Positions 10,332 through 21,241 of a stretch of 64,000 bases of DNA are shown here, one piece after another. The first letter of the stretch is position 1. Every line of letters starts with the position of its first letter. The stretch comes from Fluviicola sp. (GTDB lineage: Bacteria; Bacteroidota; Bacteroidia; Flavobacteriales_D; Crocinitomicaceae), in contig NVXV01000008.1 of the NCBI GenBank assembly GCA_002734085.1, positions 62,001 to 126,000 of the forward strand, in the 5' to 3' direction. The notes beneath the pieces are model-generated. The model saw only the letters and a list, made by a program, of their open reading frames with translations. It was not told the DNA's origin and made no database searches. Made by a program: the position numbers and the translations under genes.

Positions 10332-11429
10332 ATGGCGTTAAAATGTGGTATCGTTGGTTTGCCTAATGTTGGGAAATCGACACTTTTCAACTGTTTGTCA
10401 AATGCGAAAGCGCAATCGGCAAATTTTCCTTTTTGTACTATTGAACCAAATGTTGGGACGATATCTGTTCCAGATCCCAGATTAGAAGAACTGGAGAAAT
10501 TGGTGAACCCACAACGTGTTGTTCCAACTACAATGGAAATTGTTGATATTGCCGGATTAGTGAAAGGAGCATCGAAAGGAGAGGGGTTAGGCAATCAATT
10601 CTTAGCCAATATTCGAGAAACCGATGCCATAATTCATGTTTTACGTTGTTTTGATAATGATAACATTGTTCATGTTGACGGTTCTATTGATCCCATACGA
10701 GATAAAGAAGTAATCGACTACGAACTTCAACTTAAAGACTTAGAAACGATAGAAAAGAGAATCAATGGACTCTCAAGGGTCGTTAAGTCTGGCGATAAAG
10801 ACGCTGTTCAACAATATGATTTAGCAGAAAAGATTAAAAATCACATAGAAGGCGGGAACTCTGTACGTACACTAGAATTTTCTGAAAAAGAGGAGAAGTG
10901 GGTAAAAGAGTTTCAATTGATTACTTCAAAACCTGTTTTGTATCTATGTAATGTAGATGAAGCCTCTGTGAAAAGTGGAAATGCTTATGTTGAAAAGGTA
11001 AAGGAGGCAGTGAAAGACGAAAATGCAGAAGTACTAGTGATTGGTGCTCAAATTGAGGCCGATATTATGGAGCTTGAAACCTACGAGGAACGTCAAATGT
11101 TCTTAGAGGAATTAGGATTGGAGGAGCCTGGGGTGAATCGCTTGATTCGTACAGCATATAAGTTATTAGATCTCGACACATACTTTACAGCAGGAGAGAA
11201 GGAAGTTCGCGCTTGGACAGTAAAAAAAGGTTCTACTGGTCCACAAGCTGCTGGTGTGATTCATACAGACTTCGAAAAAGGGTTTATCCGAGCGGAAGTA
11301 ATGAAATACGCCGATTTTGCATCTCTTGGATCTGAGAATGCAGTGAAAGAAGCTGGTAAGTTCAAAATAGAAGGGAAGGAGTATATCGTAGAAGATGGAG
11401 ATATTATGCACTTCCGATTTAATGTATAA
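10332..11429 (+). CDS. ychF: Redox-regulated ATPase YchF; ORF opens at 10326 but likely start is the ATG at 10332
   Basis: GIVGLPNVGKSTLFN P-loop; C-terminal TGS domain. Confidence 0.95.
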   Translation: MALKCGIVGLPNVGKSTLFNCLSNAKAQSANFPFCTIEPNVGTISVPDPRLEELEKLVNPQRVVPTTMEIVDIAGLVKGASKGEGLGNQFLANIRETDAIIHVLRCFDNDNIVHVDGSIDPIRDKEVIDYELQLKDLETIEKRINGLSRVVKSGDKDAVQQYDLAEKIKNHIEGGNSVRTLEFSEKEEKWVKEFQLITSKPVLYLCNVDEASVKSGNAYVEKVKEAVKDENAEVLVIGAQIEADIMELETYEERQMFLEELGLEEPGVNRLIRTAYKLLDLDTYFTAGEKEVRAWTVKKGSTGPQAAGVIHTDFEKGFIRAEVMKYADFASLGSENAVKEAGKFKIEGKEYIVEDGDIMHFRFNV

Positions 11430-11451
11430 TCACAAAAGAGATTAAACAAAG

Positions 11452-11482
11452 AAAGCCAGTTATAGAAATGTAACTGGCTTTT
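11452..11482. terminator. Bidirectional intrinsic terminator between convergent genes
   Basis: AAAGCCAGTTA...TAACTGGCTTT stem flanked by A/T runs. Confidence 0.75.
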
Positions 11483-11502
11483 ATATTTTGCAATAATTAA
11501 TT

Positions 11503-12219
11503 TTAGTTCACAATTTCATCATACCAAGTATTCCATTGCTCATACTCTTCAAAGTATTGAGCTCCTAAATTCATTATTTCTTTAGCTTGATCATCTTGAC
11601 GGCTTTCTACAAGTACTTTTGCAGATTCGTACATTCCAAACATGATCATTTTTTTATCTATCTCTGACCATTGTGATGCATCTGCTTCTTTTAATAATTC
11701 TTCAGCTTCTCTCCATTTTGAACGTGCAGTTGCTTTATCCATATTTCTATATCTACACACAGCTTCAATGTATTTTCCACTGATATTCTCTCTTCCGAAC
11801 TTATAGATACGCATTACCCATCCAAAAGCTCTACGATATTCTCCTGCGTCAAATTCGTTCTCGATAATTTCCATTAAAGAACTCTTAAGTTCATCAAAGA
11901 ATTCAGAATACTTTTCACGAACTGCACCATCATCATCTTTACGATTTAGTTTTCCAACTGTACTGAGTGCATCTTTATAGGCGTTATCGTAGGCATCATC
12001 TCTATCACCTACAAAAGAAATTTTGTACTGACCGTATGCTAAATAATAATAAGGAATTGGGTCATCTGAAGTCTTACTTTTCAATGTATACTTCTCTGCT
12101 TCTTTGATTAACTTTTCCCAGTCTCCATCTGCTTTAAGAATCAATAAGTCTTGATATTCTTGAGCGACCACAGTTGATCCGATTAAAAAGGCTGCTAAAA
12201 GCGTAAGTAAATTTTTCAT
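11503..12219 (-). CDS. Secreted hypothetical, TPR-like
   Basis: Signal peptide; helical repeat-like sequence. Confidence 0.5.
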   Translation of the reverse strand: MKNLLTLLAAFLIGSTVVAQEYQDLLILKADGDWEKLIKEAEKYTLKSKTSDDPIPYYYLAYGQYKISFVGDRDDAYDNAYKDALSTVGKLNRKDDDGAVREKYSEFFDELKSSLMEIIENEFDAGEYRRAFGWVMRIYKFGRENISGKYIEAVCRYRNMDKATARSKWREAEELLKEADASQWSEIDKKMIMFGMYESAKVLVESRQDDQAKEIMNLGAQYFEEYEQWNTWYDEIVN

Positions 12220-12353
12220 TTTTTTGTATTTTTATTTGTACTAATTTGTCCAACTACTATGCCTAAAATCGATGTTAACAACTCTTTAACACAGTACACC
12301 TTATTCAGCTAATAATACGTAAAAATAAATAAAAAGTAACGTTTGGATAAAAA

Positions 12354-13409
12354 TTAATCTGATTTTTCCTCTTCAAGCAAATACGTCCAAGGTTTTAAAT
12401 GTGGATAATAGTCGATAATTACTTTGATTACTGCTAACAAGGGAACGGTCAGAATGATACCAAGTATCCCTGTTATACTACCGAAAATAACAATACTCAA
12501 TAAAATGATTAATGGATTAACATTCGTATTGTTTCCCATTATTTTAGGAGTAATAAAGTTGCCTTCTATGAACTGAATAAAGCCAAATATAGCTATCACA
12601 CCAAAGGCATACCAACCAGAATCCTTTGTTAATAATGCAAGAATAGTGGGTATTAAAGCACTTACGATTACTCCAATATATGGAATTGGTGCTAATATAG
12701 CAGCTACTATTCCGAAGAACAAAGCGTTTTTAATGCCCAAAACATAAAGGCCAACTGTTGTTAATACACCAATTATTAAAATAACCAATATTAATCCTTT
12801 CAAATATTGAAACAAGCTACCCTTCACTTCTTCAATAATCTCTCGACCTTCCCCAGCATCGTGTTCTTTTTTATGATAAGCTTCTACAAATCTGAAAACA
12901 TTGTCCCTGTAAAGTAGCATAAAGAATATATAAATTGGACAGCTTATAAGAAAAAATAATGTATTCTTTAACCCAACAAAACTACCTTCAATTAATGAGA
13001 TAACGGCACCTTTTAATTCCTCCAGATTATTGGTTAGTGCTTCAGTATGATTATCAATATAACTTTGTATTGATTCCGATGTAAAAGGGATCTCTTTGAT
13101 ATTTAAAAAAGCTTGATTGTTTTTCATCAAGCTAGGTAGCTCCTCAACAATTTCCTGACTTTGAACGACAATAATGATTAAAACGCCAGCAATAAATATT
13201 GAAACGATTAGTACAGTGATAAGCGCTGATAAGCCTCTTGATAAACCCATTTTTTCCCAGATTCTTGTAAACGGAAGTAGAATAATGGAAACCATTCCAG
13301 CAAAGAGTATAGGCATTAAAACATTACCAAAAAAGTATAACGCCACAATCACTATTGAAATGATGAATATGCTTTTAGCAGATTGGTCTAATGGGCTGGA
13401 TTTATTCAT
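12354..13409 (-). CDS. AI-2E family transporter/permease
   Basis: Multi-TM with IPYIGVIVSA...FIQFIEGNFITPKIMGNNTNVNPLIILLS motif. Confidence 0.9.
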   Translation of the reverse strand: MNKSSPLDQSAKSIFIISIVIVALYFFGNVLMPILFAGMVSIILLPFTRIWEKMGLSRGLSALITVLIVSIFIAGVLIIIVVQSQEIVEELPSLMKNNQAFLNIKEIPFTSESIQSYIDNHTEALTNNLEELKGAVISLIEGSFVGLKNTLFFLISCPIYIFFMLLYRDNVFRFVEAYHKKEHDAGEGREIIEEVKGSLFQYLKGLILVILIIGVLTTVGLYVLGIKNALFFGIVAAILAPIPYIGVIVSALIPTILALLTKDSGWYAFGVIAIFGFIQFIEGNFITPKIMGNNTNVNPLIILLSIVIFGSITGILGIILTVPLLAVIKVIIDYYPHLKPWTYLLEEEKSD

Positions 13410-13416
13410 TTATGAG

Positions 13417-15549
13417 TTATTGGTTACTTTTAATGAGTAAATTTAGAATATTTATAGCAGCTTTTGAAATCTTTGTGCCAGGTCCAAAAACACCAAAAAC
13501 ACCTGCTTCATAGAGAAAATCATAATCTTGTTGAGGGATTACTCCACCCGCTACAACCATAATATCTCCCCGTCCGAGGTTTTCAAGTTCCTCAATTATT
13601 TTTGGTACCAATGTTTTATGTCCTGCTGCCAATGATGAAACACCAACAACGTGTACATCATTTTCAACAGCTTGTTTGGCTGCTTCTTTTGGTGTTTGGA
13701 AGAGCGGTCCGATATCAACATCAAAGCCAATATCTGCAAAAGAAGTTGCAATCACTTTGGCACCACGATCATGACCGTCTTGCCCCATTTTGGCAATCAT
13801 AATTCTTGGTCGTCGACCTTCTAGTTTAGCAAATTCATCGGCTTTGCTTTGTGCCATTTCAAAGTCTTTATCTTTCATAGATTCTGAGGAATATACACCA
13901 CTAATTGAACGTATGGTTGCCTGGTAGCGACCAAAACTTTTTTCCATAGCTTGAGAAATCTCTCCCAAACTAGCTCTATTTCGAGCACATTCAACAGCGA
14001 CTGCTAATAAATTACCATTTCCAGACTTGGCAACATCTTCTAATTTTTTCAATGAAGCAGTTACCTTTGAATCATCACGATCAGCTCGAAGCTTTTCAAG
14101 TCTTTTGATTTGGGAGTCTCTCACTTTCGTGTTGTCCACTTCAAGAATCTCCATGGCTTCTTCTTTGTCAAGTTTATAGCGATTAACGCCAACAAGAACA
14201 TCTTTTCCCGAGTCTAATCGAGCTTGTTTTCTCGCAGCGGCTTCTTCAATACGCATTTTAGGAATGCCTGTTTCAATCGCTTTAGCCATACCACCAAGCT
14301 CTTCAACCTCTTCAATCAGCTTCCAAGCTTCTTCTACTAAATCGTGAGTAAGCTTCTCAACGTAGTAACTACCACCCCAAGGATCAATGAAATCAGTAAT
14401 TCCGGTTTCTTCTTGCAAGAAAATTTGAGTGTTTCGAGCAATTCGAGCAGAAAAATCTGTTGGTAAAGCAATTGCTTCGTCCAACGCATTAGTATGGAGT
14501 GATTGCGTACCACCAAATACTGCAGCCATTGCTTCAACGCATGTTCTTGATACGTTGTTATACGGGTCTTGTTCTGTCAAACTCCATCCTGAAGTTTGGC
14601 AATGTGTTCTCAATGCAAGCGATTTAGGGTTTACAGGATTAAATTTCTGTACAAGTTTAGCCCAAAGTAATCTCCCGGCACGCATTTTTGCAATCTCCAT
14701 AAAATGATTCATTCCGATACCCCAGAAAAAACTAAGGCGAGGAGCGAATTCATCTATTTTTAGTCCAGCTTTGATTCCAGCGCGCAAATACTCTAGACCA
14801 TCAGCAAGAGTATAAGCCAGTTCTATAGATGCTGTTGCCCCAGCTTCCTGCATGTGATATCCAGAAATAGAAATCGAGTTGAATTTCGGCATATTTTGAG
14901 ATGTGTACTCAAAAATGTCTGAAATAATCTTCATAGAAGGAAGTGGAGGGTAAATGTAAGTATTCCTCACCATGAATTCTTTCAAAATATCATTCTGAAT
15001 CGTTCCAGATAGTAATTTTTTATCCACTCCCTGTTCTTCTGCAGCAACGATATAGAAGGCCATGATCGGAATTACTGCGCCATTCATCGTCATGGAAACC
15101 GACATTTTATCTAAAGGAATCTCATCGAATAAAAGCTTCATATCCAATATCGAATCGATCGCAACCCCCGCTTTACCAACATCACCTTCTACACGCTCGT
15201 GATCTGAATCATACCCACGATGTGTAGCTAAGTCGAAAGCAACCGATAGTCCCTTTTGTCCAGCTTTTAAGTTTCTTTTATAAAAGGCATTTGATTCTTC
15301 TGCTGTCGAAAAACCAGCATACTGTCGGATCGTCCATGGTCGTGAACTATACATTGTAGTATAAGGCCCACGTAAATAGGGCGCAATACCTGAAGTAAAA
15401 GTCCTGTGTTTTAAAGGTTTTATATCCTTGAATTGGTAATATGATTTCAATGTGATTTTTTCGGCAGTAGTAAATGATTCTTCTGCTTTATAATTAACAT
15501 TCTTGTTGTTTCCTTCTAAACTATATGTGCTGAAATTTACTTTTTTCAT
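13417..15549 (-). CDS. scpA: Methylmalonyl-CoA mutase, large (B12-binding) subunit
   Basis: [22 protein letters not shown] and C-terminal [14 protein letters not shown]12-binding motif. Confidence 0.95.
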   Translation of the reverse strand: MKKVNFSTYSLEGNNKNVNYKAEESFTTAEKITLKSYYQFKDIKPLKHRTFTSGIAPYLRGPYTTMYSSRPWTIRQYAGFSTAEESNAFYKRNLKAGQKGLSVAFDLATHRGYDSDHERVEGDVGKAGVAIDSILDMKLLFDEIPLDKMSVSMTMNGAVIPIMAFYIVAAEEQGVDKKLLSGTIQNDILKEFMVRNTYIYPPLPSMKIISDIFEYTSQNMPKFNSISISGYHMQEAGATASIELAYTLADGLEYLRAGIKAGLKIDEFAPRLSFFWGIGMNHFMEIAKMRAGRLLWAKLVQKFNPVNPKSLALRTHCQTSGWSLTEQDPYNNVSRTCVEAMAAVFGGTQSLHTNALDEAIALPTDFSARIARNTQIFLQEETGITDFIDPWGGSYYVEKLTHDLVEEAWKLIEEVEELGGMAKAIETGIPKMRIEEAAARKQARLDSGKDVLVGVNRYKLDKEEAMEILEVDNTKVRDSQIKRLEKLRADRDDSKVTASLKKLEDVAKSGNGNLLAVAVECARNRASLGEISQAMEKSFGRYQATIRSISGVYSSESMKDKDFEMAQSKADEFAKLEGRRPRIMIAKMGQDGHDRGAKVIATSFADIGFDVDIGPLFQTPKEAAKQAVENDVHVVGVSSLAAGHKTLVPKIIEELENLGRGDIMVVAGGVIPQQDYDFLYEAGVFGVFGPGTKISKAAINILNLLIKSNQ

Positions 15550-16850
15550 GCTACTGTAATATTACATTCAAGTTCTAAAATAAGCTCCTTACCAAATTCA
15601 TTTTCTTGTGTTGCCTTCCAAACTTCTTGCTTAGATTCATGATTGAAGTATTTGTTTACACCAATTAGTATATTTTCTTTATTTTGAATGAGTTCAATTC
15701 TTTTTAAGGCAGTGTTTTGTATTTCCTTCTTAAGAGAGTCACTACCTTCTTCTTCTAATTTGAGAAATAATTCCCACGTGTTTTTTTGGAGAGCTGAAAT
15801 CAAATTTTCCTGACTGTAAGCACCTCCTGAAGGATCAATAACTTTGTCTAGATAAGATTCTTCTTTCAAAAGCAAGACAATATTTGTGGCCAAGCGTTGT
15901 GTCTTTTGTAAGTCTGGATTTATTGCTTTCCAATTATACGGTAACACTGTCAATTCATCAACACCTCCAATCACAGCGGATAGAGCCTCTGTGGTTTGAC
16001 GTAGTAAATTTGTATTTGGGTCTTTTAGAGACTTATTTATAAATCCTGTTTCAGCTTCAATATACGCTATAGTAGAGCAGGAGTGTTCTGGTGTGTAAGC
16101 ATTGACAATATTATGCCATAGGCTTCTCAAAGTCTTAAGCTTCGCTATTTCAAAAAAATAATTGCCGCCAATTCCAACTTTGAATTTTATCTGCGATGCT
16201 GCTTCGTCTATGCCTAAACCTTCACTCTCCATTAAATCATGAAGTACATTGTGTCCTTCGTGGAGGCAATAAGCAATCTCATGGGTTACGTTTCCTCCAG
16301 TACTTTGTACCTTTGTGCCATCAATCAATCGATTTCGCATATTCGAGATAAAACCAAAGTCTTCTTCGGAAGTATTAATTGCAGTACCTATGACCTTCTT
16401 ATACTTCTTTCCTAAGTCATTTAAAACTTCAAATTGACTCTTATCATGGTATATGAAAGTTGTTACAATGTGTTCAAACCCAATTTCAGAAAACAAAGTC
16501 TCTAGGTCAGTAGCATTAAAATCATTCAGATCAATTCTTAAACCTGTTGCACCATTCATTAAAAGATGAAGTGCAGATTTATTCATTGATTTTGCGTCTG
16601 AATTTTGAACTGCATTAATGATTTGCCAATCATTATTATTGAACTTTCCGCCGCGAGTATAAGGAGCGATGCCAGGAACAGTGTGAGTAGATTCATCATC
16701 AGGAAAGGCATAGCTCTTGAAATCAACGTTTTCTATTGGGTGAGAATGATGAAGAATATCCTCAACATTTTTACCTTTTAAATCTTGAGATACCTTCTTT
16801 AACCATTCTTCTTGACTTGTATTAGTAAATTCGTTGTAAAAGTCACTCAT
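15546..16850 (-). CDS. mutA: Methylmalonyl-CoA mutase, small subunit
   Basis: MCM family barrel lacking the B12 domain; 4-nt overlap with the large-subunit gene. Confidence 0.85.
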   Translation of the reverse strand: MSDFYNEFTNTSQEEWLKKVSQDLKGKNVEDILHHSHPIENVDFKSYAFPDDESTHTVPGIAPYTRGGKFNNNDWQIINAVQNSDAKSMNKSALHLLMNGATGLRIDLNDFNATDLETLFSEIGFEHIVTTFIYHDKSQFEVLNDLGKKYKKVIGTAINTSEEDFGFISNMRNRLIDGTKVQSTGGNVTHEIAYCLHEGHNVLHDLMESEGLGIDEAASQIKFKVGIGGNYFFEIAKLKTLRSLWHNIVNAYTPEHSCSTIAYIEAETGFINKSLKDPNTNLLRQTTEALSAVIGGVDELTVLPYNWKAINPDLQKTQRLATNIVLLLKEESYLDKVIDPSGGAYSQENLISALQKNTWELFLKLEEEGSDSLKKEIQNTALKRIELIQNKENILIGVNKYFNHESKQEVWKATQENEFGKELILELECNITVA

Positions 16851-16980
16851 TTTGACAAAAATTGTGTTTCGTCAAAGATAGAAAAATAAATTATGGATAA
16901 ATACAATAACTCAAGTAGGATAAAGAAAAAATCGTCTCTTTTTTAAATATATAATTACGGAATATATTCTATTTCATGGG

Positions 16981-17355
16981 TTATTCATCTTTTTGATTTA
17001 ACATGTCCGTTTCCTGTTGGGAAAGTGTCCAGTTGTCAGTTGCCATAATTTGAACCCAAGTGTTGTTTGATTTCTTGTAGACTTGAATATGGAGACCTAA
17101 TTCTTCTTCAAAAAGCTTCTCAAGTGTACTTGTTTTAAGATTTTCGTGAATACTAATTGGTACCATAGCGCCTTCCTTTCTGATGTCCTTGATTCTAAAA
17201 GCACCGTCGTAAACTAATTCTTTAGGACTAGCTTCTCCCTTAGTGTACTTGGTTTCAAAAAATTCTATTTTTAAGTGTGGATATTTTTTATTAAATTGAT
17301 TTTTTATTGACTCTAAAGTCATAAAATCATCATTTATCTCAATTGTTGAACTCAT
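16981..17355 (-). CDS. Conserved-looking hypothetical, about 124 aa
   Basis: Intact ORF with coding-like composition. Confidence 0.5.
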   Translation of the reverse strand: MSSTIEINDDFMTLESIKNQFNKKYPHLKIEFFETKYTKGEASPKELVYDGAFRIKDIRKEGAMVPISIHENLKTSTLEKLFEEELGLHIQVYKKSNNTWVQIMATDNWTLSQQETDMLNQKDE

Positions 17356-17464
17356 AGTTGATTATTTATTACTATACTGCAAATGTAAATTGTTGAAGTG
17401 AGCTGATACGATAATTATGACAGTTTTAAATATGATAAAAATCAGTAATTATAAAATAATATAT

Positions 17465-18424
17465 ATGATTAAGAATTTTTTACTTGTTACTAGTGTGATG
17501 TTTACGAGTGTTTTATGTTTTACATCTTGTGATTCGACTACAAACAAAAGTATGGAAGATAAGAAGGTAAGTATAACTCGAGATACTAAAGAGGTGTATG
17601 TTCAAAATGAAACAGAAAATCAATATGATTTGTCTTATTTCTCGGGAAAAGCGGAAGTAAATATCTATCATCTTGAAAAAGCAAGGTATAATGATGTTCA
17701 TCCTGGAGAAGCTGTCTTAATATTTGTAACAGAGCCCTTTCTCATTCAAAAACAAGTGAAATCAGATCACCCAAGTAACAGCAATTCAGTGCCAGTTTTG
17801 AAAATGAATAGGATAGACCGATTTTCTACTGGTATTTACGACTATTCGATTTATACATCTGTTTTTACACCAACAACCAAATTTGAACCAACTTATCCAT
17901 TAAAAGTAACAATGAGTAGTCAAGATTGGTGTGGACAATCTTTTATGCAGCTCAATAACAATAGGGGATTTGATTTTATGTTACGCTCTTATTTTGAGTC
18001 AGAAGGAGATACAACTGAGCATTTAGGTTATTCACTTACGGAAGATAATATATTGAATCTTGCACGTATAGATACAGCATTATTGCCAAGAGGTGAATTT
18101 GATGTTATTCCTTCAATGTCTCATTTGAGATTGTCTCACGCACCTCTTAAAATGTATAAAGGAAATGCATCATTATCAAACTTAGAGAATCAAGTTGTTT
18201 ACTCATATGATATCCCAGAGCTAAAAAGGGGAGTTAGGATATTCATGAATCCGAGGGACAATTTTCAAATTGTAAGATGGGAAGAGACTTATCCAACCGT
18301 TTTTGATGGAAAGCTTAGGAAATCGGTATATACACTTAGAAAGTCTGAAAGATTACCTTATTGGGAGTTAAACCAAACAAAGGATGACAATTGGAGAGAT
18401 TCCCTTCAATTGAATTTTATTTAA
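17465..18424 (+). CDS. Septum-formation-type/hypothetical lipoprotein; ORF opens at 17417
   Basis: Internal start MIKNFLLVTSVMFTSVLCFTSCDS gives a lipoprotein signal. Confidence 0.55.
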   Translation: MIKNFLLVTSVMFTSVLCFTSCDSTTNKSMEDKKVSITRDTKEVYVQNETENQYDLSYFSGKAEVNIYHLEKARYNDVHPGEAVLIFVTEPFLIQKQVKSDHPSNSNSVPVLKMNRIDRFSTGIYDYSIYTSVFTPTTKFEPTYPLKVTMSSQDWCGQSFMQLNNNRGFDFMLRSYFESEGDTTEHLGYSLTEDNILNLARIDTALLPRGEFDVIPSMSHLRLSHAPLKMYKGNASLSNLENQVVYSYDIPELKRGVRIFMNPRDNFQIVRWEETYPTVFDGKLRKSVYTLRKSERLPYWELNQTKDDNWRDSLQLNFI

Positions 18425-18587
18425 TTAATCCCTTTAGATTGACTATAATTTATCTCACGGATGTCAAAAAATGTAAAAAATACCTAAAATTTGAACAGTT
18501 TTAGTTGGATTTATTAATATTTTCCTATCTTAGTAAAAACTGACATTTATTGTCTTTTAAGTTGTTTAATTAAAATAAGTAAAAATT

Positions 18588-18818
18588 ATGGGAAGACCAC
18601 CAACAAAACCAGCGAAGCTGAAAGATGGTTTTTATATTGAGGTTAGAAACGAAGGGTCTAAAGCCAATGGTATCAAAATTCGTAGAGATACAAAAGAAGA
18701 GATGCTAATGGCAATAGAGGATTACAGCCGTATTAAGGATGTAAACGTTCTAGGTGAGCTGAAAAACGATAAATGGGTAGACAAAAAAGAGAGTAAAAAG
18801 AAACTTTCTAAAAAATAA
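18588..18818 (+). CDS. Small basic protein with AT-hook-like N-terminus (MGRPPTKP)
   Basis: 76-aa ORF, GRPP motif, Lys-rich C-terminus. Confidence 0.55.
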   Translation: MGRPPTKPAKLKDGFYIEVRNEGSKANGIKIRRDTKEEMLMAIEDYSRIKDVNVLGELKNDKWVDKKESKKKLSKK

Positions 18819-18854
18819 TATCCTACTCAATAACTATATTAAAAGTCCTTTTTT

Positions 18855-18875
18855 AAGCCTAAATTACGCAAGTCT
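18855..18875 (+). repeat. Island-flanking motif copy 1 (AAGCCTAAATTACGCAAGTCT)
   Basis: 20/21 match to the reverse complement of 30857-30877. Confidence 0.6.
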
Positions 18876-18896
18876 ATAGGTAGGGCTTAAAAATTT

Positions 18897-18928
18897 AAAA
18901 GGGATTCAGATTTTTCTGAATCCTTTTT
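18897..18928. terminator. Intrinsic terminator
   Basis: AAAAGGGATTCAGA-TTTTT-CTGAATCCTTTTT hairpin. Confidence 0.75.
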
Positions 18929-19110
18929 AATTTTTGTGAATAAAGCGAAACAGCTTTCGCTTAGTAAATTTTATTTATTTTCACAATTTTCTCAAATTTT
19001 ACTTTTTACAGATTATTTATACTATAGTTGACATTTGCTCCCATGAAGGTTTGTTATTTGTTTGACAGAAATATTTTGATTATTTTTATACTAAACTTTG
19101 ATATTAAATT

Positions 19111-19626
19111 ATGCATTCAGCTGTAGACATAGCTAATATATTTGTAAGTAAAGGGCTTGAAGAAGATTCACCTGTAACGCAGATGCAACTCCAGAAAATG
19201 GTATATTTTGCACATGGTATAACTTTAGCATATACTGAAGGTAAAAATAAATTGGTTAAGGAAAAATTTGAAGCATGGGATTTTGGACCAGTTATTCCTG
19301 AGATTTATCATGAGTTTAAACAATTTGGAGCAAAACCAATCACCCCTGAAGTTGATATATATAGGTTGATAAATAAAGGGCGAAAATTTGAGTCAATTGA
19401 ATTAGAGAATCCTACTGAAAAAAAAATAGTTGATGATACATGGGAAGCTCTTAAAGGATTGACAGGTATTCAACTATCTAAATGGACACATAAAGACGAT
19501 TCTGCGTGGGCCAAAGTATATAGGCGAGGGAGTCGTAGTATTAAGTTAAAGGATGAGGACATCATCAATGACTTCACTCCTCTTTTAACAAAAAGTAAGG
19601 AGTCAAAACAAAAAGTAGGGAGTTAA
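19111..19626 (+). CDS. Panacea domain (DUF4065, SocA-like) protein, candidate antitoxin
   Basis: VTQMQLQKMVYFAHGITLAY...EAWDFGPVIPEIYHEFKQFG...LSKWTHKDDSAWAKV matches Panacea/DUF4065 signature positions. Confidence 0.8.
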   Translation: MHSAVDIANIFVSKGLEEDSPVTQMQLQKMVYFAHGITLAYTEGKNKLVKEKFEAWDFGPVIPEIYHEFKQFGAKPITPEVDIYRLINKGRKFESIELENPTEKKIVDDTWEALKGLTGIQLSKWTHKDDSAWAKVYRRGSRSIKLKDEDIINDFTPLLTKSKESKQKVGS

Positions 19627-19627
19627 A

Positions 19628-20119
19628 ATGAAGGATGATAGTCAATCAGAAAAATCCCCTGAACTTGAAGAAGAAATTTTTAGTTCTGAAAAATTATTAG
19701 ATAGTTCTGATTCAACTCAACCAAGTGATTCAACCAAAGAAAGACCTAACCCCGCAGAATCTCAAGAATGGGAAACTTCTTGGGTTTCAGATAAAGAAAC
19801 ATCGGCTTATAATGAGGTTTCGATTGATATGGAACGAGCCAAAGTTAAACGATACAAGGATGAACACACCACACGTATTAGTTTGGTTGAGAAACTATTT
19901 GTTTTAACATGTATGTGGTTGATTTTTACAGCGATTATTATTTTCGGTGTTGGCCTTGGTGATATTCAACTCTCGGATAAGGTTCTTATAACAATTCTCT
20001 CAACAACTACAGTAGAAGTTTTAGGTTATTTGACGGTAGTTTTACTATACTTATTTAACAAAGATGGAGCACCCGTTTCTAATCTTGATATAAATGCAAA
20101 AAATGGAAGCCAGTCTTAG
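19628..20119 (+). CDS. Acidic N-terminus plus two-TM membrane protein; candidate partner toxin of the Panacea gene
   Basis: Starts 1 nt after the Panacea stop; hydrophobic LFVLTCMWLIFTAIIIFGVGL and TVEVLGYLTVVLLYLF segments. Confidence 0.55.
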   Translation: MKDDSQSEKSPELEEEIFSSEKLLDSSDSTQPSDSTKERPNPAESQEWETSWVSDKETSAYNEVSIDMERAKVKRYKDEHTTRISLVEKLFVLTCMWLIFTAIIIFGVGLGDIQLSDKVLITILSTTTVEVLGYLTVVLLYLFNKDGAPVSNLDINAKNGSQS

Positions 20120-20156
20120 TAGGAGTTACATTAAGTATCAAACGGGCACAAAAATT

Positions 20157-20193
20157 AAAAAAAAGGAGTCAGATATTTTCTGACTCCTTTTTT
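20157..20193. terminator. Intrinsic terminator
   Basis: AAAAAAGGAGTCAGA-tatttt-TCTGACTCCTTTTTT hairpin. Confidence 0.75.
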
Positions 20194-20196
20194 GCT

Positions 20197-20397
20197 TTAT
20201 TCGAATTTTTCAGTGAAATTAAATTCCATCTTTTTAAGCATATACTTAGCCTTTTCTATCTCACTCTTTGCAATCAGTTTTGTTTTTTTGAAAGCATCCT
20301 TTTCAGTTGTAGCTCTATTTTGCAGCTTTTTAGATTCATCATGATGCTTCTGTCCAGCCATTCCGATTTTACTCAATTTTATTTCTTTTTTAGTCAT
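20197..20397 (-). CDS. Small basic helical hypothetical
   Basis: 66-aa ORF next to the terminator. Confidence 0.4.
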   Translation of the reverse strand: MTKKEIKLSKIGMAGQKHHDESKKLQNRATTEKDAFKKTKLIAKSEIEKAKYMLKKMEFNFTEKFE

Positions 20398-20518
20398 AAT
20401 TAATATATATATTTTTATTTGAGCAATATGCTTAATAGTTATATAGAATTTTTTACGAAAAGTTTATAATTTGATTTATTACCTGACTCCTTTTTGTTTT
20501 TGGATGATTTCGTATTAA

Positions 20519-20911
20519 TTAATCTTCTGTATTATCATCAGATTGGTCTTCAATCAAAGAAAGTATTTTGTCAAGTTTTTTATCAAATTCGCTAAATTTT
20601 GATTCCAATGAACCTATTTTTGATTCCAATGAACTAACTTTTGAGTCCAATGAGCTAATATCAGATTTTAAGGAGGCAAAGTTATTTTTTACTTCACCAT
20701 GAATTGTATTAACAAGAGTTTGTAATCCAACTATATCTTTATGGATTTTATTGAAGTGTTGTTCATATCTATCGAATCGTTTATCCAAATCGCTGAATCT
20801 TTTATTAATAGCTTTTCTTAAGTCATCAGTAGTATTTGCTTCTTCTGGCTTAATAGGCAATACTTTACTCATAAATAGTTGTTTTTTATTAAAATTATTA
20901 CAAATGTCCAA
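20519..20911 (-). CDS. Coiled-coil protein; likely start at internal MSKVLPIK
   Basis: Heptad pattern SSLDSKVSSLESKIGSLESKFSEFDKKLDKI. Confidence 0.5.
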   Translation of the reverse strand: MDICNNFNKKQLFMSKVLPIKPEEANTTDDLRKAINKRFSDLDKRFDRYEQHFNKIHKDIVGLQTLVNTIHGEVKNNFASLKSDISSLDSKVSSLESKIGSLESKFSEFDKKLDKILSLIEDQSDDNTED

Positions 20912-21230
20912 TTTGAACTAGAAAAGACTCCAGTGCATTATAAAGAGTGTGATTAATTTCCGCAAATATTAAATAATCTCCGATTAGATTGTCTGACACA
21001 CAAGATTCACCATATTTTTTTATAAGGTTTTTATTCTCGTGCAGTCTGGCAATAGTTTCTTCACATAATGTTTTAACTTCCACAGAATCAGACTGAGCTT
21101 GATATTCTCTTAAAGCTTCTATAGCTTTTTTAGAGCTTGTAGCAAGTAGATATGCTGTGGTGCCATCATCGTGTTTGGTACGCTCTGCCTCACGAAAGTA
21201 AGTTTCCAATTTTATTAAAGAATCATTCAT
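20898..21230 (-). CDS. Helical hypothetical
   Basis: Intact ORF in a minus-strand cluster. Confidence 0.45.
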   Translation of the reverse strand: MNDSLIKLETYFREAERTKHDDGTTAYLLATSSKKAIEALREYQAQSDSVEVKTLCEETIARLHENKNLIKKYGESCVSDNLIGDYLIFAEINHTLYNALESFLVQIGHL

Positions 21231-21241
21231 TGTGTTAGGTT

